Of a stretch of 28,799 nucleotides of DNA, positions 8,953 to 16,598 are shown piece after piece. A model generated the notes under the pieces. That model did no database searches. It saw nothing but the letters and a program-made list of their open reading frames with translations, and was not told where the DNA came from. The stretch's first letter is position 1. Each line of letters begins with the position of its first letter. The translations under genes and the position numbers were made by a program. The stretch spans positions 1 through 28,799 of the forward strand of contig SFEJ01000030.1 in the NCBI GenBank assembly GCA_004558035.1, written 5' to 3'. Source of the DNA: Opitutia bacterium (GTDB taxonomy: Bacteria > Verrucomicrobiota > Verrucomicrobiae > Opitutales > UBA953).

Positions 8953-10032
8953 TCACGCGAAGACGCCGCCGCCGAGCAGGACGTCGCCGTCGTAGAACGC
9001 GCAGATTTGTCCGGGCGCGATGCCGCGCTGCACGTGCCTGTAGGCGAGATGCGCGCCGCCGTTCCCGTCGGGCGTGAAGACGACGGGCGTCGAGGCGTCG
9101 CGGTAGCGCACGCGGACGAGCGTTTCGCACTTTTCCGTCAGCGGGCGGTTCAGCCACGAAAGATTGTGCACGCGCGATTCGGACGTGTAGAGCGTTCCCG
9201 CCGTCTCCGGATGGTCGAAGGCGACGACGAGCTCGTTTTCCTCGAAGCGCTTGGCGACGACGACGTAGTATTCGTTGTCGGCGTTGGACGGCACGTTGAT
9301 GCCGCGGCGCTGGCCGATCGTGTAGTGAAAAAGCCCCTTGTGCTCGCCGAGCACCTTGCCCGCCGTGTTCACGATTTTCCCCGGTTTCTGCGGGATGTAC
9401 TGCTCTAGAAAATCGTTGATGCGGATTTTGCCGATGAAGCAGATCCCCTGGCTGTCCTTGCGCTTCGCGTTCGGCAGTCCCGCCCGGGCGGCGAGCTCGC
9501 GCAGCTGCGGCTTGAGCAGATGCCCCACGGGAAAGAGCGCGCGGCGCGCCTGTTCCTGACGGAGCAGGGCGAGAAAATACGTCTGGTCCTTGTTCGGGTC
9601 GTTCCCGCAGAGAATGTCCGTCGTGCCGTCGGCGTTGTCGCGTCGGCGCGCGTAGTGCCCGGTCGCGACGAAATCGAAGCCGTCGGCGAAGGCCTTGCGC
9701 GCGAAGACGCCGAACTTCATCTCGCGGTTGCAGAGCACGTCCGGATTCGGCGTGAGCCCGCTTCGGTATCCGTCCACCAGGTACGCGACGACGTGCTCGC
9801 GGTAGTCCTTGATCAGATCGACGATCTTGAAGGGGATGCCGAGCGTTTCCGCCACGGCGCGCGCGTTGGCGACGTCGTCTTCCCACGGGCATTCGCCGAG
9901 GAATTTTCCGCCTTCCTCGTTCATCCAGGTCCGCATGTAGGCGGCGTGGACGTCGTGTCCCTCGCGCTTGAGAAGGAGCGCGGCGACGGCGCTGTCCACG
10001 CCTCCGGAAAGAGCCACCAGAACTTTTGCCAT
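8953..10032 (-). CDS. mnmA: tRNA-specific 2-thiouridylase MnmA
   Basis: This enzyme uses ATP and a persulfide relay to put the 2-thio group on U34 of tRNA-Lys, -Glu and -Gln. The 359-residue protein has the PP-loop SGGVDS at 9-14, catalytic Cys101 in the NPDVLCNREMKFG motif, the GHYAR segment, and the second catalytic Cys198 in SQGICFIG. The C-terminal beta-barrel domain closes with typical QICAFYDGDVLLGGG. Length and residues are normal, so it should be active. It is divergent from rho across 336 bases and sits 76 bases upstream of smc in the same direction, suggesting an mnmA-smc transcript. Confidence 0.97.
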   Translation of the reverse strand: MAKVLVALSGGVDSAVAALLLKREGHDVHAAYMRTWMNEEGGKFLGECPWEDDVANARAVAETLGIPFKIVDLIKDYREHVVAYLVDGYRSGLTPNPDVLCNREMKFGVFARKAFADGFDFVATGHYARRRDNADGTTDILCGNDPNKDQTYFLALLRQEQARRALFPVGHLLKPQLRELAARAGLPNAKRKDSQGICFIGKIRINDFLEQYIPQKPGKIVNTAGKVLGEHKGLFHYTIGQRRGINVPSNADNEYYVVVAKRFEENELVVAFDHPETAGTLYTSESRVHNLSWLNRPLTEKCETLVRVRYRDASTPVVFTPDGNGGAHLAYRHVQRGIAPGQICAFYDGDVLLGGGVFA

Positions 10033-10368
10033 AACTGCGCCTAAGCCTATCCTTGCCGCTCCCGCGACGAAAGCACATTTTCAGACGACGAGGCCGCGGA
10101 GGCGATTTCAGGACGCGCGCCGCGGCGGGCGGTTTTCCGCGCATTTTGCGCTTGCGCGGAGGCGGGCGCTGTGAAACACTGCCCGCGTTGATTTTCGGAA
10201 GCACGGAGCGTTCTCAAGTTTCTCCGCCGGAAGTCTTTCGTTCCCCGAACGACGCGGGAACGCCGCAATCTCCCGTCACGGCCGCGCCTCGCCGCGTTCC
10301 CGCGCCGCGCGTTGCGGAAAGCGCATGTACAGAATATTTACAGAACACTTACAGGACAGAAGACCATC
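10033..10368. promoter_or_regulatory. Divergent mnmA/rho intergenic region with rho leader
   Basis: These 336 bases contain no gene I can support. They must hold the divergent promoters. Visible structure includes an imperfect hairpin at 10162-10186 (GCGGGC with GCCCGC, inner GTG-AAA-CAC). A short hairpin CGTTC-CCC-GAACG lies at 10239-10251. A larger inverted pair of the GGGAACG word (10253-10263 with 10294-10304) falls in what would be the rho promoter/leader. A possible rho promoter is TTGCGG 10312-10317 with TATTTA 10335-10340 (17-base spacer). Direct repeats of TTTACAGAACACTTACAGGA follow. Rho genes are often autoregulated through their leader, but that is not shown here. Confidence 0.4.
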
Positions 10369-11550
10369 ATGAGCGAAACAGATTCGCAGAAAAACATCGG
10401 AGACGCGCGGAGCGTCGCGCCGGCGGGCGTTCCCGCCCCGGAGGAAATCGTCGTCGAGGGCGTTTTCGTGCTCGACGCGAAGGGCAACGGCTCGCTGCGT
10501 TCCCCGAAGCGCCGCGGCAAGGCGTTCCCGTCGGATCCTTTCGTGCCCAAGGAAATCGCCAAGCGCTTCAAGATGAAGACCGGCAGCTGGGTCGTCGCCA
10601 AGGCGCAGCAGAAAAAAGGGCACGCGAACGCGAAAGTGAGCTACGTCGATTCGATCGACGGCGTCAACCCGAACGAGCGCCATCGGCGCCCGCAGTTCCA
10701 GACGCTGACGCCGCTCAGCTCGAACCGCCAGCTCGTGCTGGAGACGAAGGACGGGCGCATGACGAACCGCGTCGTCGATCTTTTCTGCCCGATCGGCAAG
10801 GGCCAGCGCGGGCTCATCGCCGCGCCGCCGCGCACGGGCAAGACGACGCTGCTGAAGGACATCGCAATCGGCGTCCGCGAAAATTATCCCGACGTGAAGA
10901 TCATGGTGCTGCTCGTGGACGAGCGGCCGGAGGAGGTTACGGACTTCGCGCGCGATCTGCCCGAGGCGGAGCTGTATGCGTCTTCCAATGACGAATCCGC
11001 GAAGACGCACATCGGCATTGCCGAAATCTGCATCGAGCGCGCGCGCCGCCAGGTCGAGGTCGGCAGGGACGTCGTGCTGCTCATCGATTCGCTGACGCGC
11101 CTGACGCGCGCCTACAACAACGTCGCGCCGCGCGGGAACACGATGACGGGCGGCATCAGCTCCAAGGCGCTCGAAAAGCCGCGCCAGATCTTCTCCTCGG
11201 CGCGCGCGACCGAAGAGGCGGGAACGCTGACGATCGTCGCGTCGGCGCTGGTGCAGACGGGCTCGCGCATGGACGACCTGATCTTCGAGGAATTCAAGGG
11301 CACGGGAAACATGGAGATCGTGCTCGACCGCAAGATCGCGGAGCTGCGTATCTGGCCGGCGATCAATCTCGCCGCCTCGGGAACGCGCAAGGAGGAGCAG
11401 ATTCTCGCCCCCGCCGCGCTCGAGGCTGCGTCCTTCCTGCGCCGCGCCGTCGTCGCGGGCAAGCCGGAGGACGTCGCCGAAGCGATGACGGACCGCCTCG
11501 CGAAGACGAAGACGAACGCAGATTTTATTCGACTTATTCGCGCGGGATGA
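10369..11550 (+). CDS. rho: Transcription termination factor Rho
   Basis: This is a hexameric RNA-dependent ATPase/helicase that terminates untranslated transcripts. The 393-residue product has an OB-fold RNA-binding domain at about 25-110 and the RecA-like motor after that. Walker A GLIAAPPRTGKTT lies at 148-160, the MVLLVDERPEEV segment follows, Walker B is in VVLLIDSLTRLTRAYN, and the C-terminal SGTRKEEQIL matches the R-loop region. The start at 10369 (MSETDSQ) is preferred over an in-frame ATG at 10312, which lies in repeat-rich leader sequence; a weak AGGAC lies upstream. Two oddities stand out. There is no room for the N-terminal helical bundle of E. coli Rho. The RNP1-like segment reads KGNGSLRS where E. 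coli has DGFGFLRS, so both aromatic bases-stacking residues are absent. The motor is complete, so identity is secure. Confidence 0.96.
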   Translation: MSETDSQKNIGDARSVAPAGVPAPEEIVVEGVFVLDAKGNGSLRSPKRRGKAFPSDPFVPKEIAKRFKMKTGSWVVAKAQQKKGHANAKVSYVDSIDGVNPNERHRRPQFQTLTPLSSNRQLVLETKDGRMTNRVVDLFCPIGKGQRGLIAAPPRTGKTTLLKDIAIGVRENYPDVKIMVLLVDERPEEVTDFARDLPEAELYASSNDESAKTHIGIAEICIERARRQVEVGRDVVLLIDSLTRLTRAYNNVAPRGNTMTGGISSKALEKPRQIFSSARATEEAGTLTIVASALVQTGSRMDDLIFEEFKGTGNMEIVLDRKIAELRIWPAINLAASGTRKEEQILAPAALEAASFLRRAVVAGKPEDVAEAMTDRLAKTKTNADFIRLIRAG

Positions 11551-11592
11551 CAAAAATCAAACGATACCTTAAAAACCAGTAAGACACCGCAG

Positions 11593-13371
11593 ATGCATAA
11601 TTTTGCAGAACAATGCATGGACATGGCTCGCGCGATTCTGAGCCATAACATCGAAGCCGTTAACGCTGACGGGACCATCGCTCCCGTTCCCGGGGAAAAT
11701 CCCCGCTCGGACGAATCCGGGCACGCCGCGCTCGCGCTCGGCGAATTCTACCGCGCGACGCACGAGACGAAAATCGGCAAGGCGGACGTCGCCGATCTCG
11801 TCGCCCGCTGCGTCGCCGCGCAGCTCAACCAGGAGACCGAGTCCGAAAACGGGCTCGCCTACGCGGCGCTCGGCCTGCTTTCCTTCGGACCTTCCAAGGA
11901 CCGCAACGCGCCGTGGTCGAAGCTCGACGCCGCCGCGCAGGAACTGCTCGACAAGCGCCTTCTCGTCCGCACGGACTACAACGACCACCGTCAGGCGTTC
12001 AACGTCGGCAAGGCGGTCACGCGCTTTTCGCTCGGGCTTTCCAAGAAGGACGAGACGGGTCGGCTGATCGAACGCTTCATCGAACGCGTCAAGGCCAATT
12101 CCTCCGGCGGATTCTGCGACGACGCTCCGCGCGGTCCCGAGGCGCCCGCCGCGCTCGGCGGCTGCTACGACGTCTACGGCGTGCTGCAGTACGTCTTCAT
12201 CCGCCAGTCGCTCCAGCTCCACGCGAACATCCACCTGCGCGAACGCAAGCTGCCGACGCTGCGCACCTATGCGGAAAAATACCTGAAGCTCATCCCCGAC
12301 CTCGTCCGCCAGGACGGGCTCGGCTGGTGCTTCGGCGCGGGAACGGGCGCCTACGGGCAGATGCACCTCATCAGCATCATCCTGCAGTCGATGCGCGACG
12401 GCTGGATTCCGGCGGACAAGATGCCGCTCTACAAGGACGTTCTGCGCCGCCTCTTCCTGTATTTCTTCGTCACGTATCTCGACCAGGAGCAGGGCTTCCT
12501 CGTCATCCGCGACGGCGAACGCGACACGGACGACGTGCACACGACGCGCATCGCGAATTTCGACGCGGCGCGTTATCTCTGCCAGTGGTCGCGCCTCGCG
12601 AAGACCGTCGGCGGTTCGCTCGGCGACGCCGTTCCCGCGCCCGCGACGCGCGCGACCTGCCGCACGATCTCCTTCGACAAGTGCGGACGCAAGGAGCAGG
12701 CGCTCATCGTCTATCAGAACCCGAAGACCCGCCTGCACGTGCAGATCCCGATCGTCTCCGGCGGCGCCAAGGGCGGCTCGGATTCGCTCGCGTTCCCGCA
12801 CATGCCGGGCATTTTCGACGTTCCCGTCGGGCAGTACGTTCCCGCGTTCATTCCCGAGTTCGTCATCGGCGAAGAAACCTTCACGCCCTCGTTCTACGCG
12901 AAGAACATCGCGACGCGCATCGGCATGAAGAACGCCTTCACGGTCTCCTACGAACAGCCGGATCTCATCACCAAGGACGAAAAGATCGTTCCCGGCGTGG
13001 GCTCCATGCGCGTCGAATGGGAATTCCTCGAAGGCAAAATCCTCGCCCGCTACACGCTTTCCGTCAAGCAGCCCGCGACGCTTTCGCAGATGCGCATGGT
13101 GATGCCGCTCGCGGCGTGCCACAGCCGCTACCACCTCGGCGCCTCCTTCCGTCTCGGCGAAAAAAGCCTCGGCTGCACGATTCCGAAGGACGACTTCCAG
13201 GGCGAATGGCTCAACTACGAGGACGTCTCGCAGGATCCGACCCAGCGCACGCGCTGCGGCAAGGTCTATTACTATCAGACCTTCATCCGCAACCACCCGC
13301 TGAACCTGCGCCCGGGCCAGCAGTACCGCATCGAAATCGCCTTCGAGCCAGACGTGGCGACCATCGGTTGA
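11593..13371 (+). CDS. Conserved-looking protein of unknown function, 592 residues
   Basis: I do not recognise this family. The product has no signal peptide or membrane segment, so it is probably cytoplasmic. The first two thirds (about 1-350) is helical and contains many Gly/aromatic turns such as SENGLAYAALGLLSFG, GGCYDVYGVLQYVF and GWCFGAGTGAYGQMHLI. That pattern is reminiscent of (alpha/alpha) toroid folds in heparinase-like and terpenoid-cyclase-like proteins. The last 200 residues look like a beta-sandwich (KILARYTLSVKQPATL, QYRIEIAFEPDV). This two-domain plan is seen in polysaccharide lyases and some glycosidases, but no catalytic motif is identifiable. It begins 42 bases after rho without an intervening hairpin, so it probably shares the rho transcript, and it ends at a strong terminator. 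The ATG at 11593 is the first in frame; ATGs at 11617 and 11623 are alternatives. Confidence 0.8.
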   Translation: MHNFAEQCMDMARAILSHNIEAVNADGTIAPVPGENPRSDESGHAALALGEFYRATHETKIGKADVADLVARCVAAQLNQETESENGLAYAALGLLSFGPSKDRNAPWSKLDAAAQELLDKRLLVRTDYNDHRQAFNVGKAVTRFSLGLSKKDETGRLIERFIERVKANSSGGFCDDAPRGPEAPAALGGCYDVYGVLQYVFIRQSLQLHANIHLRERKLPTLRTYAEKYLKLIPDLVRQDGLGWCFGAGTGAYGQMHLISIILQSMRDGWIPADKMPLYKDVLRRLFLYFFVTYLDQEQGFLVIRDGERDTDDVHTTRIANFDAARYLCQWSRLAKTVGGSLGDAVPAPATRATCRTISFDKCGRKEQALIVYQNPKTRLHVQIPIVSGGAKGGSDSLAFPHMPGIFDVPVGQYVPAFIPEFVIGEETFTPSFYAKNIATRIGMKNAFTVSYEQPDLITKDEKIVPGVGSMRVEWEFLEGKILARYTLSVKQPATLSQMRMVMPLAACHSRYHLGASFRLGEKSLGCTIPKDDFQGEWLNYEDVSQDPTQRTRCGKVYYYQTFIRNHPLNLRPGQQYRIEIAFEPDVATIG

Positions 13372-13393
13372 TCCGCTCCGGCGGCGACACGCG

Positions 13394-13428
13394 AAAACGC
13401 GCGGGAACCTTCCCGCGCGTTTTTTATT
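13394..13428 (+). terminator. Intrinsic terminator after rho and the 592-residue gene
   Basis: A 12-base perfect stem, AACGCGCGGGAA (13396-13407) with TTCCCGCGCGTT (13410-13421), encloses two bases (a few inner pairs would open) and is followed by a T-rich run TTTTTTATTT. It lies 23 bases past the stop codon, the classic position. Confidence 0.92.
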
Positions 13429-13429
13429 T

Positions 13430-13876
13430 GAACCGGAAAGGCGCGGAAGAGAAAAAAGGAGGGCAAGCGGGGACTCAAAAAAATTGCGGAAATCCGCGGG
13501 AAGTTGCGCCTTTCAGGCGCGTGTTTTTTCGACCTCGTCCCCAAGCGGCGTCGCGCCGCATGGGGTTATTTTTCTTCCGCATTTCATGCGGAGTGAAAAG
13601 CCTTCGAGAAAACCTGCTCCAAAAAAGAAATCCCTCAAAATCCCCGCAATCCCTGCTGAAAAAAGAGGGCAAGCGAGACGCTTACCCTCCTTTTCGTGCA
13701 ATTCGCGGTTTCAAAAATCTGCGGAAATCCGCGAGATCTGCGGGAGAAATTTGTATGGGAAGGATTTCAAAAAAGCGGCAGGTAAGCGAAGCGTGGAGCC
13801 ATGCCGCTTCTCCCCTAAAAATTTTTCTTCGCGTTCTTTGCGTTTGAAAATTCAAAAGCAAGCGGGGCGCCGCTTC
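13430..13876. other. Repeat- and hairpin-rich non-coding patch
   Basis: This is an AT-richer gap of about 450 bases between two convergent genes. An 11-mer GAGGGCAAGCG occurs at 13459-13469 and 13665-13675. The second copy pairs with CGCTTACCCTC (13679-13689) as a terminator-like hairpin. A 14-mer TGCGGAAATCCGCG occurs at 13485-13498 and 13720-13733. Nested arms GGGAGAA (13742-13748), AAGCGGCA (13773-13780), TGCCGCTT (13802-13809) and TTCTCCC (13808-13814) could fold together. The phrase CTTCGCGTTCTTTGCGTTT (about 13827-13845) resembles a dispersed intergenic repeat known from other bacteria. Open frames across it carry no recognisable protein. Confidence 0.6.
13506..13592. repeat. Three consecutive hairpins
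   Basis: The hairpins are GCGCC/GGCGC (13506-13520, followed by GTGTTTTTT), then CCCCA-A-GCGGCG/CGCCGC-A-TGGGG (13539-13565, loop TCG, followed by TTATTTTT), then TCCGCAT/ATGCGGA (13576-13592, loop TTC). The first two look terminator-like on the + strand. They could also form a structured RNA or a degenerate mobile repeat. Confidence 0.55.
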
Positions 13877-14917
13877 TTATTTGTCGGCGAGCTGCTTTTC
13901 GATCGCCTTGATGCGCGAGAACATGTCCGGCAGGCGCATCTTCAGCACCATGAGCTTTTTCGCGAGGCCGATCGGAACCGCGGGCGAATCGAGCATCGTC
14001 GCGCCCGGCTCGACGTCGCCGAGCACGCCGCACTGCGCGCCGATCGTCGCCTTGTCGCCGATCTTGATGTGCCCGGCGAGGCCGACCTGCCCGGCGAGCG
14101 TGACGTAGTCGCCGACCGTCGTTGAGCCCGCCATGCCCGCCTGGCCGCAGACGAAGCAGTATTTTCCGATGACGCAGTTGTGCCCGATCTGGACGAGATT
14201 GTCGATCTTCGTGCCCTTGCCGACGCGCGTCGAGGAAAAGCGCGCGCGGTCGATGCACGTTCCCGCGCCGATTTCGACGTCGTCCTCGATGACGACGTTG
14301 CCGATCTGCGGAATCTTCTCGATTTTCCCGTCCACGGGAATGAAGCCGAATCCGTCCGCGCCGATGACGGCGTTGGGCAGAACGTGGACGCGCGCGCCGA
14401 TCTGCGTGTAGGCGCCGATGCGCGCGCCGCTTTCGATGCGGGAATTTTCGCCGATCACGACGGCGTTGCCGACGGTCGTGTGCGCTTCGAGCACGACGCC
14501 GTCGCCGATCTTCGCGTTTTCGCCGACGACGCAGAACGCGCCGACGTGCACGCCCTTGCCGATCTGCGCGGAAGGCGCGACGACCGCGCTCGGGTGCGTT
14601 CCCGCGGCGGGTTTCGGCCAGAGCGCCGCCTCGATCTGCCCGCAGATCAGCGCGAGCGTGTAGGAGGGCTTTTCGACGAAGATGTAGGCCTGATTTTCCT
14701 TCGGAGAGGAGCCGACGTAGTCCGCGGGAACGAGAATCGCGGACGCCTCGCAGGTCGCGACCTGCGCGTGGTATTTGTCGTTGCCGAGAAAGGCGAGGTC
14801 GCCCGGCTTGGCGGAATCGAGGGCGCCGATGTTCGAGAGCGGAACCGTCGTCGAGCCTTCGACGCGGATCGGGTCGACGACATTGCAGAGCTGTTCAAGG
14901 GAAAACGCAAGAGCCAT
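13877..14917 (-). CDS. lpxD: UDP-3-O-acylglucosamine N-acyltransferase LpxD
   Basis: LpxD adds the second hydroxyacyl chain, from acyl-ACP, to UDP-3-O-acyl-glucosamine, the third step of lipid A synthesis at the cytoplasmic side of the inner membrane. The 346-residue product has an N-terminal uridine-binding domain (about 1-105, with KPGDLAFLGNDKY). A left-handed beta-helix of hexapeptide repeats follows (about 108-320, repeated I/V-G-x-G-V/A), and a C-terminal helix. The catalytic His is His246 in NLVQIGHNCVIG, and the GADGFGFIP segment typical of LpxD lies at 186-194. It lies outside the usual lpxD-fabZ-lpxA cluster, alone downstream of the sugar kinase with a 56-base gap. It shows that the organism makes lipid A or at least its precursors. 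The start gives the standard N-terminus. Confidence 0.96.
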   Translation of the reverse strand: MALAFSLEQLCNVVDPIRVEGSTTVPLSNIGALDSAKPGDLAFLGNDKYHAQVATCEASAILVPADYVGSSPKENQAYIFVEKPSYTLALICGQIEAALWPKPAAGTHPSAVVAPSAQIGKGVHVGAFCVVGENAKIGDGVVLEAHTTVGNAVVIGENSRIESGARIGAYTQIGARVHVLPNAVIGADGFGFIPVDGKIEKIPQIGNVVIEDDVEIGAGTCIDRARFSSTRVGKGTKIDNLVQIGHNCVIGKYCFVCGQAGMAGSTTVGDYVTLAGQVGLAGHIKIGDKATIGAQCGVLGDVEPGATMLDSPAVPIGLAKKLMVLKMRLPDMFSRIKAIEKQLADK

Positions 14918-14973
14918 GTTTTTTGGAGGGAAGAATTAAGGTTGATGAAATTTTGCGGAAAGGGCGGGGCGCT

Positions 14974-16443
14974 TCAGAGCGTCCTGAATTTTTCGTAGGC
15001 GGCTTCCCACGCGGCGCGTTCGTCCGCGGCGGGAACGTAGGTCTTCACGTCGAAGGACGCGCGGACGACTTTGCGGATTTCGTCGAGCCCGGAGAGCTCT
15101 CCGGCGGCGACCGCCTGAATCAGCACGTTCCCGCAGCTGGTGCCTTCGACGGGCCCGGCGACGACCGTCCGTCCGGTCGCGTTCGCGATGAACTGCATGA
15201 AAAGCTTGGAGCGCGAGCCGCCGCCGACGACGTGAAGCGTGTCGATCGGTTTTTCGGCGAGCGCGGAAATGTCGTCGAGCGCCTTGCGGTAGGCGAGGGC
15301 GAGGCTTTCGAGAATGCAGCGCATCGTCTGTCCGACGTTTTCGGGGACGGGCTGCCCGGTCTCGGCGCAGAAATCGGCGATCTTCTGCGGCATTTCGTTA
15401 GGCTTGAGGAAGCGCGCGTCGTCGGGGTTGATGTGCGAGCGCAGCGCGGGTTCGAGCGCGGCGAGCTTGTCGAGCTCGGGCGCGGGCGTGTCGTTCCCGT
15501 GCGCCTTCCAGTAGCGCATCGACTCCTGCTGTATCCACATGCCGACGATGTTCTTGAGAAAGCGCGTCGTGTGCCCGAAGCCGACTTCGTTCGTGTAGTT
15601 GGCGCGGCGGACGGTTTCGCTGATGAACGGCTTCGGCGATTCGACGCCGATCAGCGACCAGGTGCCGCAGGAAAGGAACGCCCAGTTCGTCGCGGAATCC
15701 GCGGGAATGGCGGCGACGGCGGCGCCGGTGTCGTGCGAGCACGAGGCGACGACCTCCGTCTCCGGCGCGAGCCCGGTCTCCGCGGCGATCGCGGGAAGAA
15801 TCCTGCCGAGCGTCGTGCCCGAGGCGACAATTTTCGGGAAGATCTTCCGCGGAATGCCCAGCGCGTCCGCCGTCTCGAGCGACCACGCCTTCGTGCGCGG
15901 ATTGTAGAGCTGCGTCGTGCTCGCGAGCGAGATCTCCGCCGCGGGAACGCCCGAAAACAGCCAGTTGAAATAGTCGCCGATGTTGAGAAAGCCGTCCGCG
16001 AGCGCGAGGATTTCCGGGCGGGAACGCGCGTCTTCGAAAAGCTGATACAGCGTGTTGATGCCCATGAACATGATGCCCGATTCGGCGAAAAGCTTTTCGT
16101 CGGGAATGATCGCGCGGACGCGCTCGACGGAGCCGTCCGTGCGCCCGTCGCGGTACTGATACGGCGCCGTGAGCATCGGCTCCGCGCCCTTCAGCAGCAC
16201 GTAGTCCACGCCCCACGAATCCGTCGAAAGGCTTTTGACGGCGATGCCGCGGTCGGCGACTTTCTTCAGCCCCGCCTTGAGCTCGTCGAAGAGCCGGACG
16301 ACGTCCCAGCGCAGGGAACCGTTGACGGGAACGGCCTTGTTGTAGAAACGGTGGATTTCTTCGAGCGAAATTTTTCCGTTTTCGAGGGTTCCGAGAATGA
16401 CGCGGCCGCTGTCCGCGCCCAAATCGAGTGAAAGGTAATTCAT
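14974..16443 (-). CDS. rhaB: Rhamnulokinase-type FGGY carbohydrate kinase
   Basis: This is a cytoplasmic kinase that phosphorylates L-rhamnulose at O1, and by family precedent sometimes L-fuculose. The 489-residue length equals that of E. coli RhaB. The N-terminal domain opens with LSLDLGADSGRV (phosphate 1 loop), and STDSWGVDYVLL at about 75-86 is the rhamnulokinase form of the FGGY substrate signature. The ATPase domain has SHDTGAAVAAIP, LSCGTWSLIG and HVVGGGSRSKLFMQFIANATG (adenosine loop). The frame is open upstream to 16506, but the first conserved residue follows the ATG at 16443. It is divergent from a secreted GH29 fucosidase 155 bases away, so L-fuculose is a plausible real substrate. 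No isomerase or aldolase is in the window. rhaB is a family-level call. Confidence 0.88.
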   Translation of the reverse strand: MNYLSLDLGADSGRVILGTLENGKISLEEIHRFYNKAVPVNGSLRWDVVRLFDELKAGLKKVADRGIAVKSLSTDSWGVDYVLLKGAEPMLTAPYQYRDGRTDGSVERVRAIIPDEKLFAESGIMFMGINTLYQLFEDARSRPEILALADGFLNIGDYFNWLFSGVPAAEISLASTTQLYNPRTKAWSLETADALGIPRKIFPKIVASGTTLGRILPAIAAETGLAPETEVVASCSHDTGAAVAAIPADSATNWAFLSCGTWSLIGVESPKPFISETVRRANYTNEVGFGHTTRFLKNIVGMWIQQESMRYWKAHGNDTPAPELDKLAALEPALRSHINPDDARFLKPNEMPQKIADFCAETGQPVPENVGQTMRCILESLALAYRKALDDISALAEKPIDTLHVVGGGSRSKLFMQFIANATGRTVVAGPVEGTSCGNVLIQAVAAGELSGLDEIRKVVRASFDVKTYVPAADERAAWEAAYEKFRTL

Positions 16444-16598
16444 AAGCAAAATTTTCTGCCTCATTGAAACGCATTTGCGTTCCCGCGGCGAGCAATTTTT
16501 GAGCATTTCGGCGCCGCGCGGACGCAGGCTCGAAAAGACGCGTTCCCGCGCAAGTTTCGGTTGCGGTTTTTCTGCGCGTGTGGATAATCCGCGGCACT
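16444..16598. promoter_or_regulatory. Divergent kinase/fucosidase control region
   Basis: These 155 bases separate two divergent sugar genes and must hold both promoters. They contain two CGTTCCC words (16478-16484 and 16541-16547) and a short direct repeat, GAGCAATTTTT then GAGCATTTCG. I could not pick out a convincing operator palindrome or a -35/-10 pair. Confidence 0.4.

Noticed and set aside
10312..10368. 19-residue N-terminal extension of Rho from the ATG at 10312
   Set aside because: It would translate the TTACAG direct repeats of the leader, has no similarity to Rho, and the ATG at 10369 gives a normal OB-fold start.
13430..13876. CRISPR array
   Set aside because: The repeats are too short, irregularly spaced and only two copies each; there are no cas genes.
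13484..14125. 213-codon + strand frame across the repeat patch into lpxD
   Set aside because: Its first part spells out hairpin repeats and its second part is antisense to lpxD; no ribosome site or domain is visible.
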